Source: Ignavibacteriota bacterium (GTDB taxonomy: Bacteria; Bacteroidota; Ignavibacteria; UBA10030; SZUA-254). Taken from it: a stretch of DNA of 54,919 bases. The position numbers were made by a program, and so were the translations under genes. Below are positions 1 through 7,137 of this stretch, piece after piece (positions within the stretch are counted from its first letter, which is position 1; every line of letters begins with the position of its first letter). The notes beneath the pieces are model-generated. The model saw only the letters and a list, made by a program, of their open reading frames with translations. It was not told the DNA's origin and made no database searches. Where the stretch lies: the NCBI GenBank assembly GCA_025358305.1, contig JANYJZ010000026.1, positions 1 through 54,919 of the forward strand, given 5' to 3'.

Positions 1-89
1 GGTTGCCTCGTTCGTGTCCGGTTGCGTTGGCATTGCTCTTGGTGATCCTTTGGGTTGTCCAAAAATCGTTGGATCACAAGATGCCTAAA

Positions 90-134
90 ACCTGACATTT
101 CTATCGAGTCCGATACCTGACATTTCTATCGAGT
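90..134 (+). repeat. IS-end-like paired 20-bp direct repeat (left edge)
   Basis: The same 20-base unit, beginning ACCTGACATTTCTATCGAGT, occurs at 90-109 and again at 115-134, a 25-bp period. The 14-bp core ACCTGACATTTCTA recurs twice near the other end of the window on the opposite strand (54820-54833 and 54794-54807, 26-bp period). Multiple short end repeats of this kind are typical of some transposase-encoding insertion sequences. I infer that an insertion sequence lies to the left of the window and that its end is here. No transposase is visible, so the family assignment is open. Confidence 0.55.
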
Positions 135-176
135 TCTAACAGCACGACGCAGAGGCGGTCGGAGGACTTGATTCCA

Positions 177-317
177 ATGTTGGAAAGTCTTACCTTGGAA
201 CCACGCAGAGCGACGATCGACGTGATCCATGTAATGAAGAGCATCCTGACACCGGAAGGGGCTCGACACTCCGTCCTAGCGGCGAACCCACTGCAACCAT
301 CAGAACCGACCGCGTAG
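177..317 (+). CDS. Possible 46-codon leader ORF or C-terminal gene remnant
   Basis: An open frame runs from an ATG at 177 to a TAG at 315-317, one base before the ATG of the response regulator. The frame stays open upstream through the IS-like repeat to a stop at 93-95. It could therefore be the tail of a gene cut by the insertion, or a short leader peptide. The predicted peptide (starting MLESLTLEPRRA) matches no family I know and I see no clear ribosome binding site. The opposite-strand frame here is also open, so this is weak. The rest of 135-318 holds nothing I can identify. Confidence 0.2.
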   Translation: MLESLTLEPRRATIDVIHVMKSILTPEGARHSVLAANPLQPSEPTA

Positions 318-318
318 C

Positions 319-726
319 ATGAACGAGCGAACAGTGAAGAAGAGAGCGAAACAGGTTCTCTTCGTTGACGACGAGGCGTTGTGGCTCAGTACGGTGAAGG
401 AGACGGTGCACGATCCGTCGGTGAAGATCATCACCGCCGAGAGCGGCGAGGCTGCCCTGCGGAAGCTCGAGCGTTCGACGCCGGACCTCATATTGAGCGA
501 CGTGCGGATGCCGGTGATGAACGGCTTCGACCTCTTCGAGAAGGTCAAGCGCAATCCGAAGTGGAAGGACGTCCCGTACGTGTTCATGTCCTCCATCGAT
601 GATTTCGACGCCCGCCACACGGCAAAAGTACTTGGGGCGGACGATTATGTGGAAAAACCGATCGACACCGACCAGGTGCGCTCGATCGTTCTCAGTCTTC
701 TCACGCGCTTCGGAACCAGCAAATAA
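319..726 (+). CDS. Single-domain response regulator (CheY-like receiver)
   Basis: A 135-residue protein consisting of one receiver domain and no output domain. The acidic pocket is D17-D18, the phospho-acceptor is D61 (in DLILSDVRMP), the switch Ser is S91 or S92, and the conserved Lys is K113 in EKP. Such proteins relay phosphate from a histidine kinase to a partner by protein contact rather than by DNA binding. No kinase gene is in the window. It lies 56 bp upstream of recA on the same strand with no terminator between, so the two may be co-transcribed. Which pathway it serves cannot be told from sequence. Confidence 0.9.
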   Translation: MNERTVKKRAKQVLFVDDEALWLSTVKETVHDPSVKIITAESGEAALRKLERSTPDLILSDVRMPVMNGFDLFEKVKRNPKWKDVPYVFMSSIDDFDARHTAKVLGADDYVEKPIDTDQVRSIVLSLLTRFGTSK

Positions 727-782
727 GGGTCATGTTGGGGAGGCGTATTTTGTTCCATCACGATGTTTGAAAGGAGTTATCC

Positions 783-1868
783 ATGGGTGAAGAGGTAAAC
801 AGGGAATCCCGGCTCGAGGCGCTCAGGATCGCCGTCGAGCAGATCGAAAAGCAGCACGGTAAGGGCGCCATCATGAAGCTCGACGGCGGCCCGATCGCGA
901 GGATCGAATCGATCTCCACCGGCTCGATCTCGCTCGATGCCGCCATCGGCATCGGCGGAGTGCCCCGGGGCCGCGTCGTCGAGATCTACGGCCCGGAATC
1001 CTCCGGCAAGACGACGATCTGCCTCCACATCATCGCGGAAGCACAGCGCAAGGGCGGGATCGCCGCGTTCATCGACACGGAACACGCCCTCGACATCACC
1101 TACGCGAAGAAGCTCGGCGTCGACGTGAACAATCTCATGCTCTCCCAGCCGGAGTACGGCGAGCAGGCGCTCGAGATCGTCGAGACCCTCGTCCGGAGCG
1201 GCGCGCTCGACGTCGTCATCATCGACTCGGTCGCGGCCCTCACCCCCCGAGCAGAGATCGAAGGCGAGATGGGCGATCCGACGATGGGCGTCCAGGCCCG
1301 GCTCATGTCGCAGGCCCTGCGGAAGCTCACCTCCGCGATCAGCAAGTCGAAGACGACCGTCATGTTCACCAACCAGCTGCGGCAGAAGATCGGCGTCATG
1401 TTCGGCAATCCGGAAACGACGACCGGCGGCAATGCCCTCAAATTCTACGCCTCGCTCCGGCTCGACGTCCGGCGCATCGAAGCGCTCAAGGACGGCCAGA
1501 ATGTCATCGGCAACCGGGTGAAGGTCAAGGTCGTGAAGAACAAGGTCGCCCCGCCCTTCCGGGAGGTGCAGTTCGACATCCTCTACAACGAGGGGATCTC
1601 TCGGATCGGCGACCTCATTGACACGGCCGTCGAACACAACATCATTGCCAAGAGCGGCTCATGGTTCTCGTACAACGGGGAACGCATCGGCCAGGGACGC
1701 GACTCCGTGAAGAAACACCTCCAGGAGAACGAGAAGATCGCGAAGGAGATCGACACCATCCTCCGGAAGAAGCTCGGACTCATCGACGACGACGTGAAGA
1801 CGAAGACCCCGGGGACCGACGGCGCCACCGCGAAGACCGAAACGCTGAAAAAGCCCGTCAAGGTCTAA
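783..1868 (+). CDS. recA: Recombinase A
   Basis: A 361-residue RecA, the normal length. RecA forms ATP-dependent filaments on single-stranded DNA, drives strand exchange, and triggers LexA self-cleavage. Visible hallmarks are the Walker A motif GPESSGKT at residues 70-77, the N-terminal [19 protein letters not shown] segment, the [10 protein letters not shown] Walker B strand and the [21 protein letters not shown] loop L2. The tail is Lys/Asp-rich, as usual. The ATG start is preceded by a good AAGGAG site. recX follows 30 bp downstream, the common recA-recX arrangement. I did not find a LexA box with confidence upstream. Confidence 0.98.
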   Translation: MGEEVNRESRLEALRIAVEQIEKQHGKGAIMKLDGGPIARIESISTGSISLDAAIGIGGVPRGRVVEIYGPESSGKTTICLHIIAEAQRKGGIAAFIDTEHALDITYAKKLGVDVNNLMLSQPEYGEQALEIVETLVRSGALDVVIIDSVAALTPRAEIEGEMGDPTMGVQARLMSQALRKLTSAISKSKTTVMFTNQLRQKIGVMFGNPETTTGGNALKFYASLRLDVRRIEALKDGQNVIGNRVKVKVVKNKVAPPFREVQFDILYNEGISRIGDLIDTAVEHNIIAKSGSWFSYNGERIGQGRDSVKKHLQENEKIAKEIDTILRKKLGLIDDDVKTKTPGTDGATAKTETLKKPVKV

Positions 1869-1898
1869 ACGGGCCTCCTCGCCGGTGCGGACGGCCCC

Positions 1899-2582
1899 AT
1901 GATCGTCACACGGATCGAGCGCCAGAAACGCCACGCCCGGCGTGTCAACATCTATCTAGACGACGTTTTTGCGTTCGGGCTCGACGAGGAAGTGCTTGTC
2001 CGGTACGGCCTGCGCACGGGCGACGCCCTCGACGAGGGAACGCACCACGCCTTGCTCACCGCCGAGGAGCATGCGAGCGCACGCCAGGCCGCTCTTCGGT
2101 TCCTCAGCTACCGCTTGCGCTCGGAGCGCGAGATCCGCACCAAACTCGCGGAGAAGGAGTTCACGCCCGCGACGGTGGAGCGTGTCGTGGACCAGCTCCG
2201 CAGTGCAGGCATGCTCGACGACCGCCGGTTCGCCCTCGCGTTCGTCCACGACGCCCGCATGCGAAGGCCCACCGGGGAACGGCTGCTACGGCAGCAGCTC
2301 CTCCTGAAAGGGATCGCGCGTCCCCTCATCGACGAGGTCCTCGCCGATGAAAGCGCCGGCACCGAGGAGCGCGGCGCGGCCCTCCAGGCGGCGCGCGCCA
2401 TGCTCAAGAAGTACCGCACCTCCCGCAAGGGCTCCAACGCCGCGACACAGCGCTCCAGGCTCGCCCAGTTCCTCGCCCGTCGCGGGTTCGGCTGGAATGT
2501 CATCACACCTGTCCTTCGGTCGCTGTTCCCGGCCATTGAACAGATCGCAGAGGAGAACGAAGATGGCAGCAATCGTTTTTGA
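1899..2582 (+). CDS. recX: Regulatory protein RecX
   Basis: A 227-residue protein of the RecX family, which binds RecA filaments and limits RecA activity. The N-terminal VTRIERQKRHARRVNIYLDD strand segment and the helical repeats are typical: the AALRFLSYRLRSEREIRTKL segment, the GMLDDRRFA segment and the C-terminal FLARRGFGWNVI segment. Length is within the family range. Its position just after recA supports the call. The last 20 bp overlap the start of the next gene (ATG at 2563), suggesting coupled translation. Confidence 0.93.
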   Translation: MIVTRIERQKRHARRVNIYLDDVFAFGLDEEVLVRYGLRTGDALDEGTHHALLTAEEHASARQAALRFLSYRLRSEREIRTKLAEKEFTPATVERVVDQLRSAGMLDDRRFALAFVHDARMRRPTGERLLRQQLLLKGIARPLIDEVLADESAGTEERGAALQAARAMLKKYRTSRKGSNAATQRSRLAQFLARRGFGWNVITPVLRSLFPAIEQIAEENEDGSNRF

Positions 2583-3237
2583 CATCGAGACGCTCGGGCT
2601 TCCTGCCGAATCGCTCGACAGCGTCCAACGGGAGTACCTGACGAAGTTCGCGGAGACCGAGGAGGAAAAGGAGGCCGAACTCTCAAAGATGAGCCTCTAC
2701 CCCCTCACGGCCCAGGTCCTCGCGATCGGCATGCTCAACCCCGAAACGAAGGCGGGCAGGGTCCTGTATCAGTCCGATACGAAGGAGACCTACTCGTCCG
2801 AGGACGGGAAGATCGAGTACGTCTCGGGCGACGAAACGTTCGTCCTCCGGACATTCTGGGAGGATGTGAAACGGTACGACCGCATCGTCACGTTCAACGG
2901 CCGAACGTTCGACTGCCCGTTCCTCATGATACGCTCCGCCATCCTCTCGATCGCCCCGTCGCGCAACCTCGTCCCGTACCGCTACGACGCCGCCAAGCAC
3001 TGCGACCTCCTCGACCAGCTGACGTTCTACGGCGCATCGCGGAAGTTCAACCTCGATTTTTACTGCAAGGCGTTTGGCATCCGCAGCCCAAAGAGCGAAG
3101 GGATCACCGGCGCCGACCTCGGGCCGCTCTACCGCAACGGCGAGTTCCGGCGGATCGCGGAGTACTGCATCGGCGACGTCATCGCGACCGCGGAGCTCTA
3201 TCGCCGCTGGAGCCAGTATCTCAACATCAAGGACTGA
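2563..3237 (+). CDS. Predicted 3'-5' exonuclease, DnaQ fold (PolB-like)
   Basis: A 224-residue protein with the three exonuclease motifs of the DnaQ-like (DEDD) superfamily: ExoI FDIETLG with D7 and E9, ExoII FNGRTFD with N112 and D117, and ExoIII YCIGD with Y201 and D205. The Tyr in ExoIII makes it a DEDDy enzyme, most like the stand-alone PolB-like exonuclease family. It would trim 3' ends of single-stranded DNA or RNA. I chose the ATG at 2563, which has an AGGAGAACGA site inside the recX end. The frame is open further upstream, but that region overlaps recX heavily. The recA-recX context suggests a repair role; this is inference. Confidence 0.88.
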   Translation: MAAIVFDIETLGLPAESLDSVQREYLTKFAETEEEKEAELSKMSLYPLTAQVLAIGMLNPETKAGRVLYQSDTKETYSSEDGKIEYVSGDETFVLRTFWEDVKRYDRIVTFNGRTFDCPFLMIRSAILSIAPSRNLVPYRYDAAKHCDLLDQLTFYGASRKFNLDFYCKAFGIRSPKSEGITGADLGPLYRNGEFRRIAEYCIGDVIATAELYRRWSQYLNIKD

Positions 3238-3251
3238 GGCGGGCGGCTCCC

Positions 3252-4106
3252 ATGGGGAAGGCGAAGCCCGCGGACAAACAACAGCATCTTGACGAGACGG
3301 ACTTTCTCATCGTCGACGTGGAGACGACAGGGCTCTCGGCCGCCGGCGGGGACCGCGTCTGCGAGATCGGCGCCGTGAAACTCCGCGGCGGCGCCGTCGT
3401 CGACACCTTCGGGAGCCTCGTCGATCCCTGCCGGCCGGTTTCCTCCGGCGCGTACGCCGTGAACCGGATCTCCCCGCAGATGCTCTCGGGCGCACCGACG
3501 TTCTCCGGGATCGCCGAGCGTCTCTGGAGAATGATGGAGGGATCGGTCCTCGTCGCCTACAACGCCCCGTTCGACCTCTCCTTCCTCGAGATGGAATTTC
3601 GCCTCCTCTCCTATCCTCCGGTTCGGCATACGGTCGTCGACGCTTTGGCCGTCGCGCGCCAACTCCTTCCGGGCCTCGGGCGATATCCGCAGGCGAACGT
3701 CGCTCGCGTCCTCGGGATCGGCTCGCCGGTCACCCATCGCGCGCTCGAAGACAGCATGGTCACGGCGCAGATGTTCACGATGTTCCTCTCCATGCTCAAG
3801 GCGTACGACTGCACGTCGGCGGCCGACCTCCACCGGAAGGACCTTACCGGGGCGCTACAGTCGAAGCGCGCCGCCCTCATCGAGGAGGCCCTCGGAGCGA
3901 AGCGCCAGCTCTGGATCCGGTATCTCTCGCCCGTTGACGCGGAGATCACCCAGCAGATCGTTTCCCCGAAGGAATTCGTCCGGGGCCGCGTCCCGGTCGC
4001 CGGTCCCGGCACGCTCATCGCATATTGCCACTCCTCGAACGCCGATCGTCAGTTCCAGATCGACCGCATCCTCGACCTCAGAACGCTCAACACCCCCGCC
4101 TCCTAG
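3252..4106 (+). CDS. DnaQ-like exonuclease fused to a C-terminal WYL domain
   Basis: A 284-residue protein. Residues 17-180 are a DnaQ/PolC-epsilon-type 3'-5' exonuclease: D22 and E24 in VDVETTG, D108 in NAPFD, H162 and D167 in THRALEDS, so a complete DEDDh active site. Residues about 207-278 look like a WYL domain (KRQLWIRYLSP, then FVRGRV and RQFQIDRILDL). WYL domains sense nucleic acid or nucleotide ligands, often in DNA-damage or defence regulators. It lies 14 bp after another exonuclease gene in the recA cluster. I infer a nuclease whose activity or targeting is controlled by the WYL part. The exonuclease call is firm and the WYL call is fairly firm. Confidence 0.87.
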   Translation: MGKAKPADKQQHLDETDFLIVDVETTGLSAAGGDRVCEIGAVKLRGGAVVDTFGSLVDPCRPVSSGAYAVNRISPQMLSGAPTFSGIAERLWRMMEGSVLVAYNAPFDLSFLEMEFRLLSYPPVRHTVVDALAVARQLLPGLGRYPQANVARVLGIGSPVTHRALEDSMVTAQMFTMFLSMLKAYDCTSAADLHRKDLTGALQSKRAALIEEALGAKRQLWIRYLSPVDAEITQQIVSPKEFVRGRVPVAGPGTLIAYCHSSNADRQFQIDRILDLRTLNTPAS

Positions 4107-4114
4107 GAGAACGC

Positions 4115-4765
4115 ATGCCCACATCTTGCTGCAGCGATACGCGAGCCGGAACGAACACCTTCTTCTCGAAGAACGCGGAGACGTACCTCCGCCGGTTCCG
4201 CAAAAAGGGCCTCCGGAAGGAGCAGCGCTCGCTTGCCGCGGGGATCGCGGCCGTCGGGCTCGATGATCGGTCCGTGCTTGAGATCGGTTGCGGCGTCGGA
4301 GGGCTCCACTTGACGCTTCTCCAGCGGGGGGCGCGCAGCGCTGTGGGGGTCGATATCTCCGAAGGGATGATCCTCCGGGCGCGCTCGCTCGCCGCCGACC
4401 TCGGCTTCGGAGACCGGACAGAGTATCTCCTCGGCGACATCGTCGCCATGGACGCAGGCATTGCCCACTCGGACATCGTCGTGCTCGACAAGGTGGTCTG
4501 CTGCTATGACGACCTCGATTCCCTCCTCACTGTCTCCCTCGGAAAAGCGGGGCTCGTCTACGCCCTCTCCTTCCCCCGTCCTCACCCCTTCAACCGGTGG
4601 GGCATCGCCTGCATCTCGGCCGTCGGAGGGCTGCTCCGGTGGCCCTTTGTCCCGAAGTGGCACGACTGGGGAGCCATGCTCGAGCGTATCTGTACGAGCG
4701 GGTTCACCGAGCGATACGCCAGCCAATCTCTCTTCTGGTCCGTGCGCGTGTTCGCGCGCGCGTAA
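4115..4765 (+). CDS. Class I SAM-dependent methyltransferase
   Basis: A 216-residue Rossmann-fold methyltransferase. Motif I is VLEIGCGVGG near residue 55, followed by the acidic VGVDIS strand end and a GD at motif III. A Cys-Cys pair lies at residues 5-6. The family resembles small UbiE/BchM-like enzymes of unknown substrate. The ATG at 4115 has a TAGGAG site; an upstream ATG in frame would overlap the previous gene. It ends before the arsR promoter, so it belongs transcriptionally with the exonuclease genes rather than with the arsenic operon, although the Cys pair makes a thiol or metalloid link conceivable. Substrate unknown. Confidence 0.8.
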   Translation: MPTSCCSDTRAGTNTFFSKNAETYLRRFRKKGLRKEQRSLAAGIAAVGLDDRSVLEIGCGVGGLHLTLLQRGARSAVGVDISEGMILRARSLAADLGFGDRTEYLLGDIVAMDAGIAHSDIVVLDKVVCCYDDLDSLLTVSLGKAGLVYALSFPRPHPFNRWGIACISAVGGLLRWPFVPKWHDWGAMLERICTSGFTERYASQSLFWSVRVFARA

Positions 4766-4799
4766 TACTCCCCCTTCTCCGTTCCCCGCCCCCGAGGAC

Positions 4800-4830
4800 T
4801 TGACTTCGTGCAACTTTTTTAATATATTTG
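4800..4830 (+). promoter_or_regulatory. Promoter of the arsenic operon, TTG-N20-TATATTTG
   Basis: TTG at 4800-4802 is followed after exactly 20 bases by TATATTTG at 4823-4830, a full match to the Bacteroidota -33/-7 consensus. Predicted transcription start is near 4835, giving a leader of about 20 nt before the arsR ATG. Confidence 0.75.
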
Positions 4831-4845
4831 CGTAGACGAATATAT
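4822..4845. promoter_or_regulatory. ArsR operator (inverted repeat over the -7 box)
   Basis: The 24-bp stretch reads ATATATT-N10-AATATAT, with arms 4822-4828 and 4839-4845 exactly complementary and partial symmetry in the centre. Interrupted AT-rich palindromes of this size are typical sites for ArsR/SmtB repressors. It covers the -7 box and the start site of the arsR promoter, so ArsR bound here would block its own operon until arsenite releases it. Confidence 0.65.
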
Positions 4846-4853
4846 CAGGACCT

Positions 4854-5213
4854 ATGAACGACCTCAGCGATCTCTTTAAGGCACTTTCCGACGCGACGCG
4901 GCTTCGGGTCATGAACCTCCTCCTCGAAGCGGGCGAACTCTGCGTCTGCGACCTGGAATCCACACTCGGCTGTACCCAAACGAAGATCTCGCGCCATATG
5001 CGCTATCTCAAGCGCGCCGGACTTTCCGCCGACCGGAAGGTCGGCCGCTGGGTCTTCTATTCCGTCGCATCACCGAAGAGTGAGCTTCAGCGCCTTGCCC
5101 TCAAGAACCTCCGGGAGCTCGTGAAAGCTGAGCCGCGCGCCGCGCGCGACATCGCCGTCCTCAAACGGCGCATCGCCTCAGGGTGCTGCGTCGGCACGAA
5201 CCAACAACAATGA
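4854..5213 (+). CDS. arsR: ArsR-family metalloregulator
   Basis: A 119-residue winged-helix repressor. The metal-binding box ELCVCDL (C30 and C32) is the classic As(III)-sensing motif in helix alpha3, followed by the DNA-recognition segment TQTKISRHMRYLKRAGL and a beta-wing VGRWVFYSV. A further Cys-Cys pair at residues 111-112 near the C terminus could add arsenic ligands. It is the first gene after the promoter with the overlapping palindrome at 4822-4845, so it is expected to repress its own operon with arsM and the acetyltransferase gene. Inducer by family: arsenite. Confidence 0.92.
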   Translation: MNDLSDLFKALSDATRLRVMNLLLEAGELCVCDLESTLGCTQTKISRHMRYLKRAGLSADRKVGRWVFYSVASPKSELQRLALKNLRELVKAEPRAARDIAVLKRRIASGCCVGTNQQQ

Positions 5214-5236
5214 CATCGCACTTGAAAGGAGACTCC

Positions 5237-5980
5237 ATGACGACACATGATCTACCCCAGGAAGCAAAGAAGCACGTGAAAGAGCACTACGGCGCGATCG
5301 CCGTCAGCCCGAAGAAACGGTCCTGCTGCGGATCCGGCGCGAAGGACACGTCCTTCATGAGCGAGGACTACACCGGGCTCGGTACGCTTGAGATCGCGGA
5401 CCTCGGACTCGGCTGCGGCACGCCAGCCTCGTACGCAGGACTCGCAGAGGGCATGACCGTCCTCGACCTCGGTTCAGGCGCCGGCATCGACGCCTTCATC
5501 GCGGCCCGGGAGATCGGACCGGACGGGCGCGCGATCGGCGTCGACATGACCTCGCAGATGGTAGACCGGGCGCGTCAGAATGCAGAGACGCTCGGCATGA
5601 CGAACGTGGAGTTCCGGCTCGGCGAGATCGAGGCACTCCCCGTCGAGACCGGCAGCGTCGATCGGATCCTGAGCAACTGCGTCCTCAACCTCGTGCCCGA
5701 CAAGGCGCGCGCGTTCCAGGAGATGTTCCGGACGCTCAAGCCGGGGGGGTCGTTCGCCGTCTCGGACATCGTCACCACCGGCGACATGCCGGCGGAAATC
5801 CGTTCCGATGCGGCCCTCTACGCGGCCTGCGTTTCCGGCGCCGTCGACCGCGAGGCGTACCTCGCGATGCTCCGCGCCGCGGGCTTCTCGCACGTCACGG
5901 TGGCCCGGGAGAAACCGTACCCGGACTTCTGCACCGAGTCGTTCGGCCTCTACAGCATCACCGTCACGGGAACGAAGTGA
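5237..5980 (+). CDS. arsM: Arsenite S-adenosylmethionine methyltransferase
   Basis: A 247-residue ArsM, which methylates As(III) to mono-, di- and trimethyl species that can be volatile. The SAM motif is VLDLGSGAGIDAF at residues 75-87. Three cysteines, C60 (LGCGTP), C148 (SNCVLNL) and C198 (ACVSGA), match the conserved arsenite-binding triad of the family; C30-C31 (SCCGSG) form the usual N-terminal pair. I chose ATG 5237, preceded by GAAAGGAG, over an in-frame ATG 54 bp upstream. Its stop overlaps the start of the next gene by 4 bases (GTGA), indicating translational coupling. Confidence 0.94.
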   Translation: MTTHDLPQEAKKHVKEHYGAIAVSPKKRSCCGSGAKDTSFMSEDYTGLGTLEIADLGLGCGTPASYAGLAEGMTVLDLGSGAGIDAFIAAREIGPDGRAIGVDMTSQMVDRARQNAETLGMTNVEFRLGEIEALPVETGSVDRILSNCVLNLVPDKARAFQEMFRTLKPGGSFAVSDIVTTGDMPAEIRSDAALYAACVSGAVDREAYLAMLRAAGFSHVTVAREKPYPDFCTESFGLYSITVTGTK

Positions 5981-6426
5981 ATCGGACGCCGCACATCCGC
6001 GAGGCATCATCGGTCGATATGCGTGCCGTCAAGGGGCTTCTCGCCGAGACCGGGCTCTCTCCCCTCGGCACGGATGAATCGGCAGGGACGTTCTTCGTCG
6101 CGGAGGAGGAGGGTCGTGTGATCGGAACCATCGGATTGGAATGCTTCGGAAATTCGGGGCTCCTTCGCTCGGCGGCCGTCGCCATGTCGGCGCGCAGCCG
6201 CGGCGTGGGCCAGCTGCTCGTCGACGCCGTCATCTCACACTCACGCGCGGCGGGATTGTCGGAGATCGTCCTTCTTACCACGACGGCGGACGAATGGTTT
6301 CGGCGCTTCGGCTTTCTTGTTGCGAAGCGTTCTTCCCTCCAGGTCGGTCTCCTGCAGTCTTCTCAGCTCCAGGGTGGCTGCCCGTCAAGCACGGTGATCA
6401 TGCGGCTCCCCCTCTCGGCTGCGTGA
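5977..6426 (+). CDS. GNAT N-acetyltransferase, ArsN-like
   Basis: A 149-residue GCN5-related acetyltransferase starting with GTG inside the arsM stop. The acetyl-CoA loop is visible in the SRGVGQLLVDA segment near residue 75, and the FRRFGF segment is the usual beta5/alpha4 mark. ArsN1-type enzymes in ars operons acetylate the organoarsenical antibiotic arsinothricin or related compounds; position and size fit. An arsM-arsN pair would both make and neutralise methylated arsenicals. A general GNAT function cannot be excluded. Confidence 0.8.
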   Translation: MNRTPHIREASSVDMRAVKGLLAETGLSPLGTDESAGTFFVAEEEGRVIGTIGLECFGNSGLLRSAAVAMSARSRGVGQLLVDAVISHSRAAGLSEIVLLTTTADEWFRRFGFLVAKRSSLQVGLLQSSQLQGGCPSSTVIMRLPLSAA

Positions 6427-6495
6427 AGGGCGCAACGCCGGTACGGGGGCTTCTCTCTCCGTTCGGCGGGTGATGCTCCAGGTCGTAGAACGACA

Positions 6496-6531
6496 GTGGG
6501 CACGGCAGCCTGTAGCGGCTGCCGTGCCCAC
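6496..6531. terminator. Perfect 15-bp hairpin between convergent genes
   Basis: The stem 6496-6510 pairs without mismatch with 6517-6531 around a 6-base loop (TGTAGC). It lies between the arsenic operon and bioY, which converge, so it can act as a bidirectional terminator or an RNA-end protector. No T-run follows on either side. The rest of 6427-6556 shows nothing else. Confidence 0.6.
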
Positions 6532-6556
6532 GTCGGGCCGCGGTCCTTGAAGGGTG

Positions 6557-7129
6557 CTAGGCGCCCTGCGGCGAGAAGCGGCCCGCGGAAAGCCGGGTCA
6601 CGATCCCAGCGGCCGCAACGAGCTTTACGACATCCCACCAGGAAAAGATCAGAAACCCGTTCGTCAGCGACAGCGCCCAGTCATGGAAGTAGAGAAAATT
6701 GAGCTGAAGCGTGCCGAGGCTGAAAATGATCACGAGTCCGATGAACATCGAGACGAGCGTCCAGACGAAGTTGTTCTGGCGCCGTACGAGATACCCGACG
6801 ACGAACGCCGCGACGGGGAACGCGAGGAGGTACCCTCCCGTGGGGCCGAGGACACGGGCGAGCCCGAACCCCCATGAAGAGAACAACGGCATCCCCGCGG
6901 CGCCGAGCGCCACGTAGAGGATCTGGCTCAATGCCCCGTTCCGCTTTCCCAGGAGCGCGCCGGAGAGGAGGACGAAGAACGTTTGGAGCGTGTAAGGGAC
7001 CGGCTGATGGGGGATCTGGATCTGGGCTCCGACGGCCGTCATGAGCGCGAACCCGGTGATCCAGAGCGCCTGCATCACGATGGTGCGGCTCGGCAGTGCG
7101 TGTATCTCAGCGACGCGTGATTGTGACAT
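6557..7129 (-). CDS. bioY: Biotin transporter BioY (S component)
   Basis: A 190-residue membrane protein with about six hydrophobic segments. The family signature is clear: IQIPHQPVPYTLQTFFVLLSG, then GALLGKRNGA and the GLARVLGPTGGYLLAFP loop. BioY binds biotin in the inner membrane and works alone or with an ECF-type energizing module; no ecfA/T genes are here. I chose ATG 7129, preceded by TAGGAG; the longer frame from 7162 would overlap the upstream hydrolase gene. It lies 8 bp after that gene and is probably co-transcribed. No biotin synthesis genes are in the window, suggesting uptake, but this is a partial view. Confidence 0.92.
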   Translation of the reverse strand: MSQSRVAEIHALPSRTIVMQALWITGFALMTAVGAQIQIPHQPVPYTLQTFFVLLSGALLGKRNGALSQILYVALGAAGMPLFSSWGFGLARVLGPTGGYLLAFPVAAFVVGYLVRRQNNFVWTLVSMFIGLVIIFSLGTLQLNFLYFHDWALSLTNGFLIFSWWDVVKLVAAAGIVTRLSAGRFSPQGA

Positions 7130-7137
7130 ACATTCTC

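Noticed and set aside
777-1637. Long minus-strand open frame over recA
   Set aside because: It is a mirror of recA codon bias in GC-rich DNA; its Arg/Asp/Glu-rich product has no domain and recA is certain.
2347-2562. Upstream extension of the first exonuclease
   Set aside because: The extension lies wholly inside recX and is Arg/Ala/Pro-rich; ATG 2563 has a ribosome site and starts the family fold.
5977-6426. Reading the GNAT gene as starting further downstream
   Set aside because: The GTG overlapping the arsM stop fits the GNAT domain start and the coupled arrangement; no better start with a ribosome site is seen.
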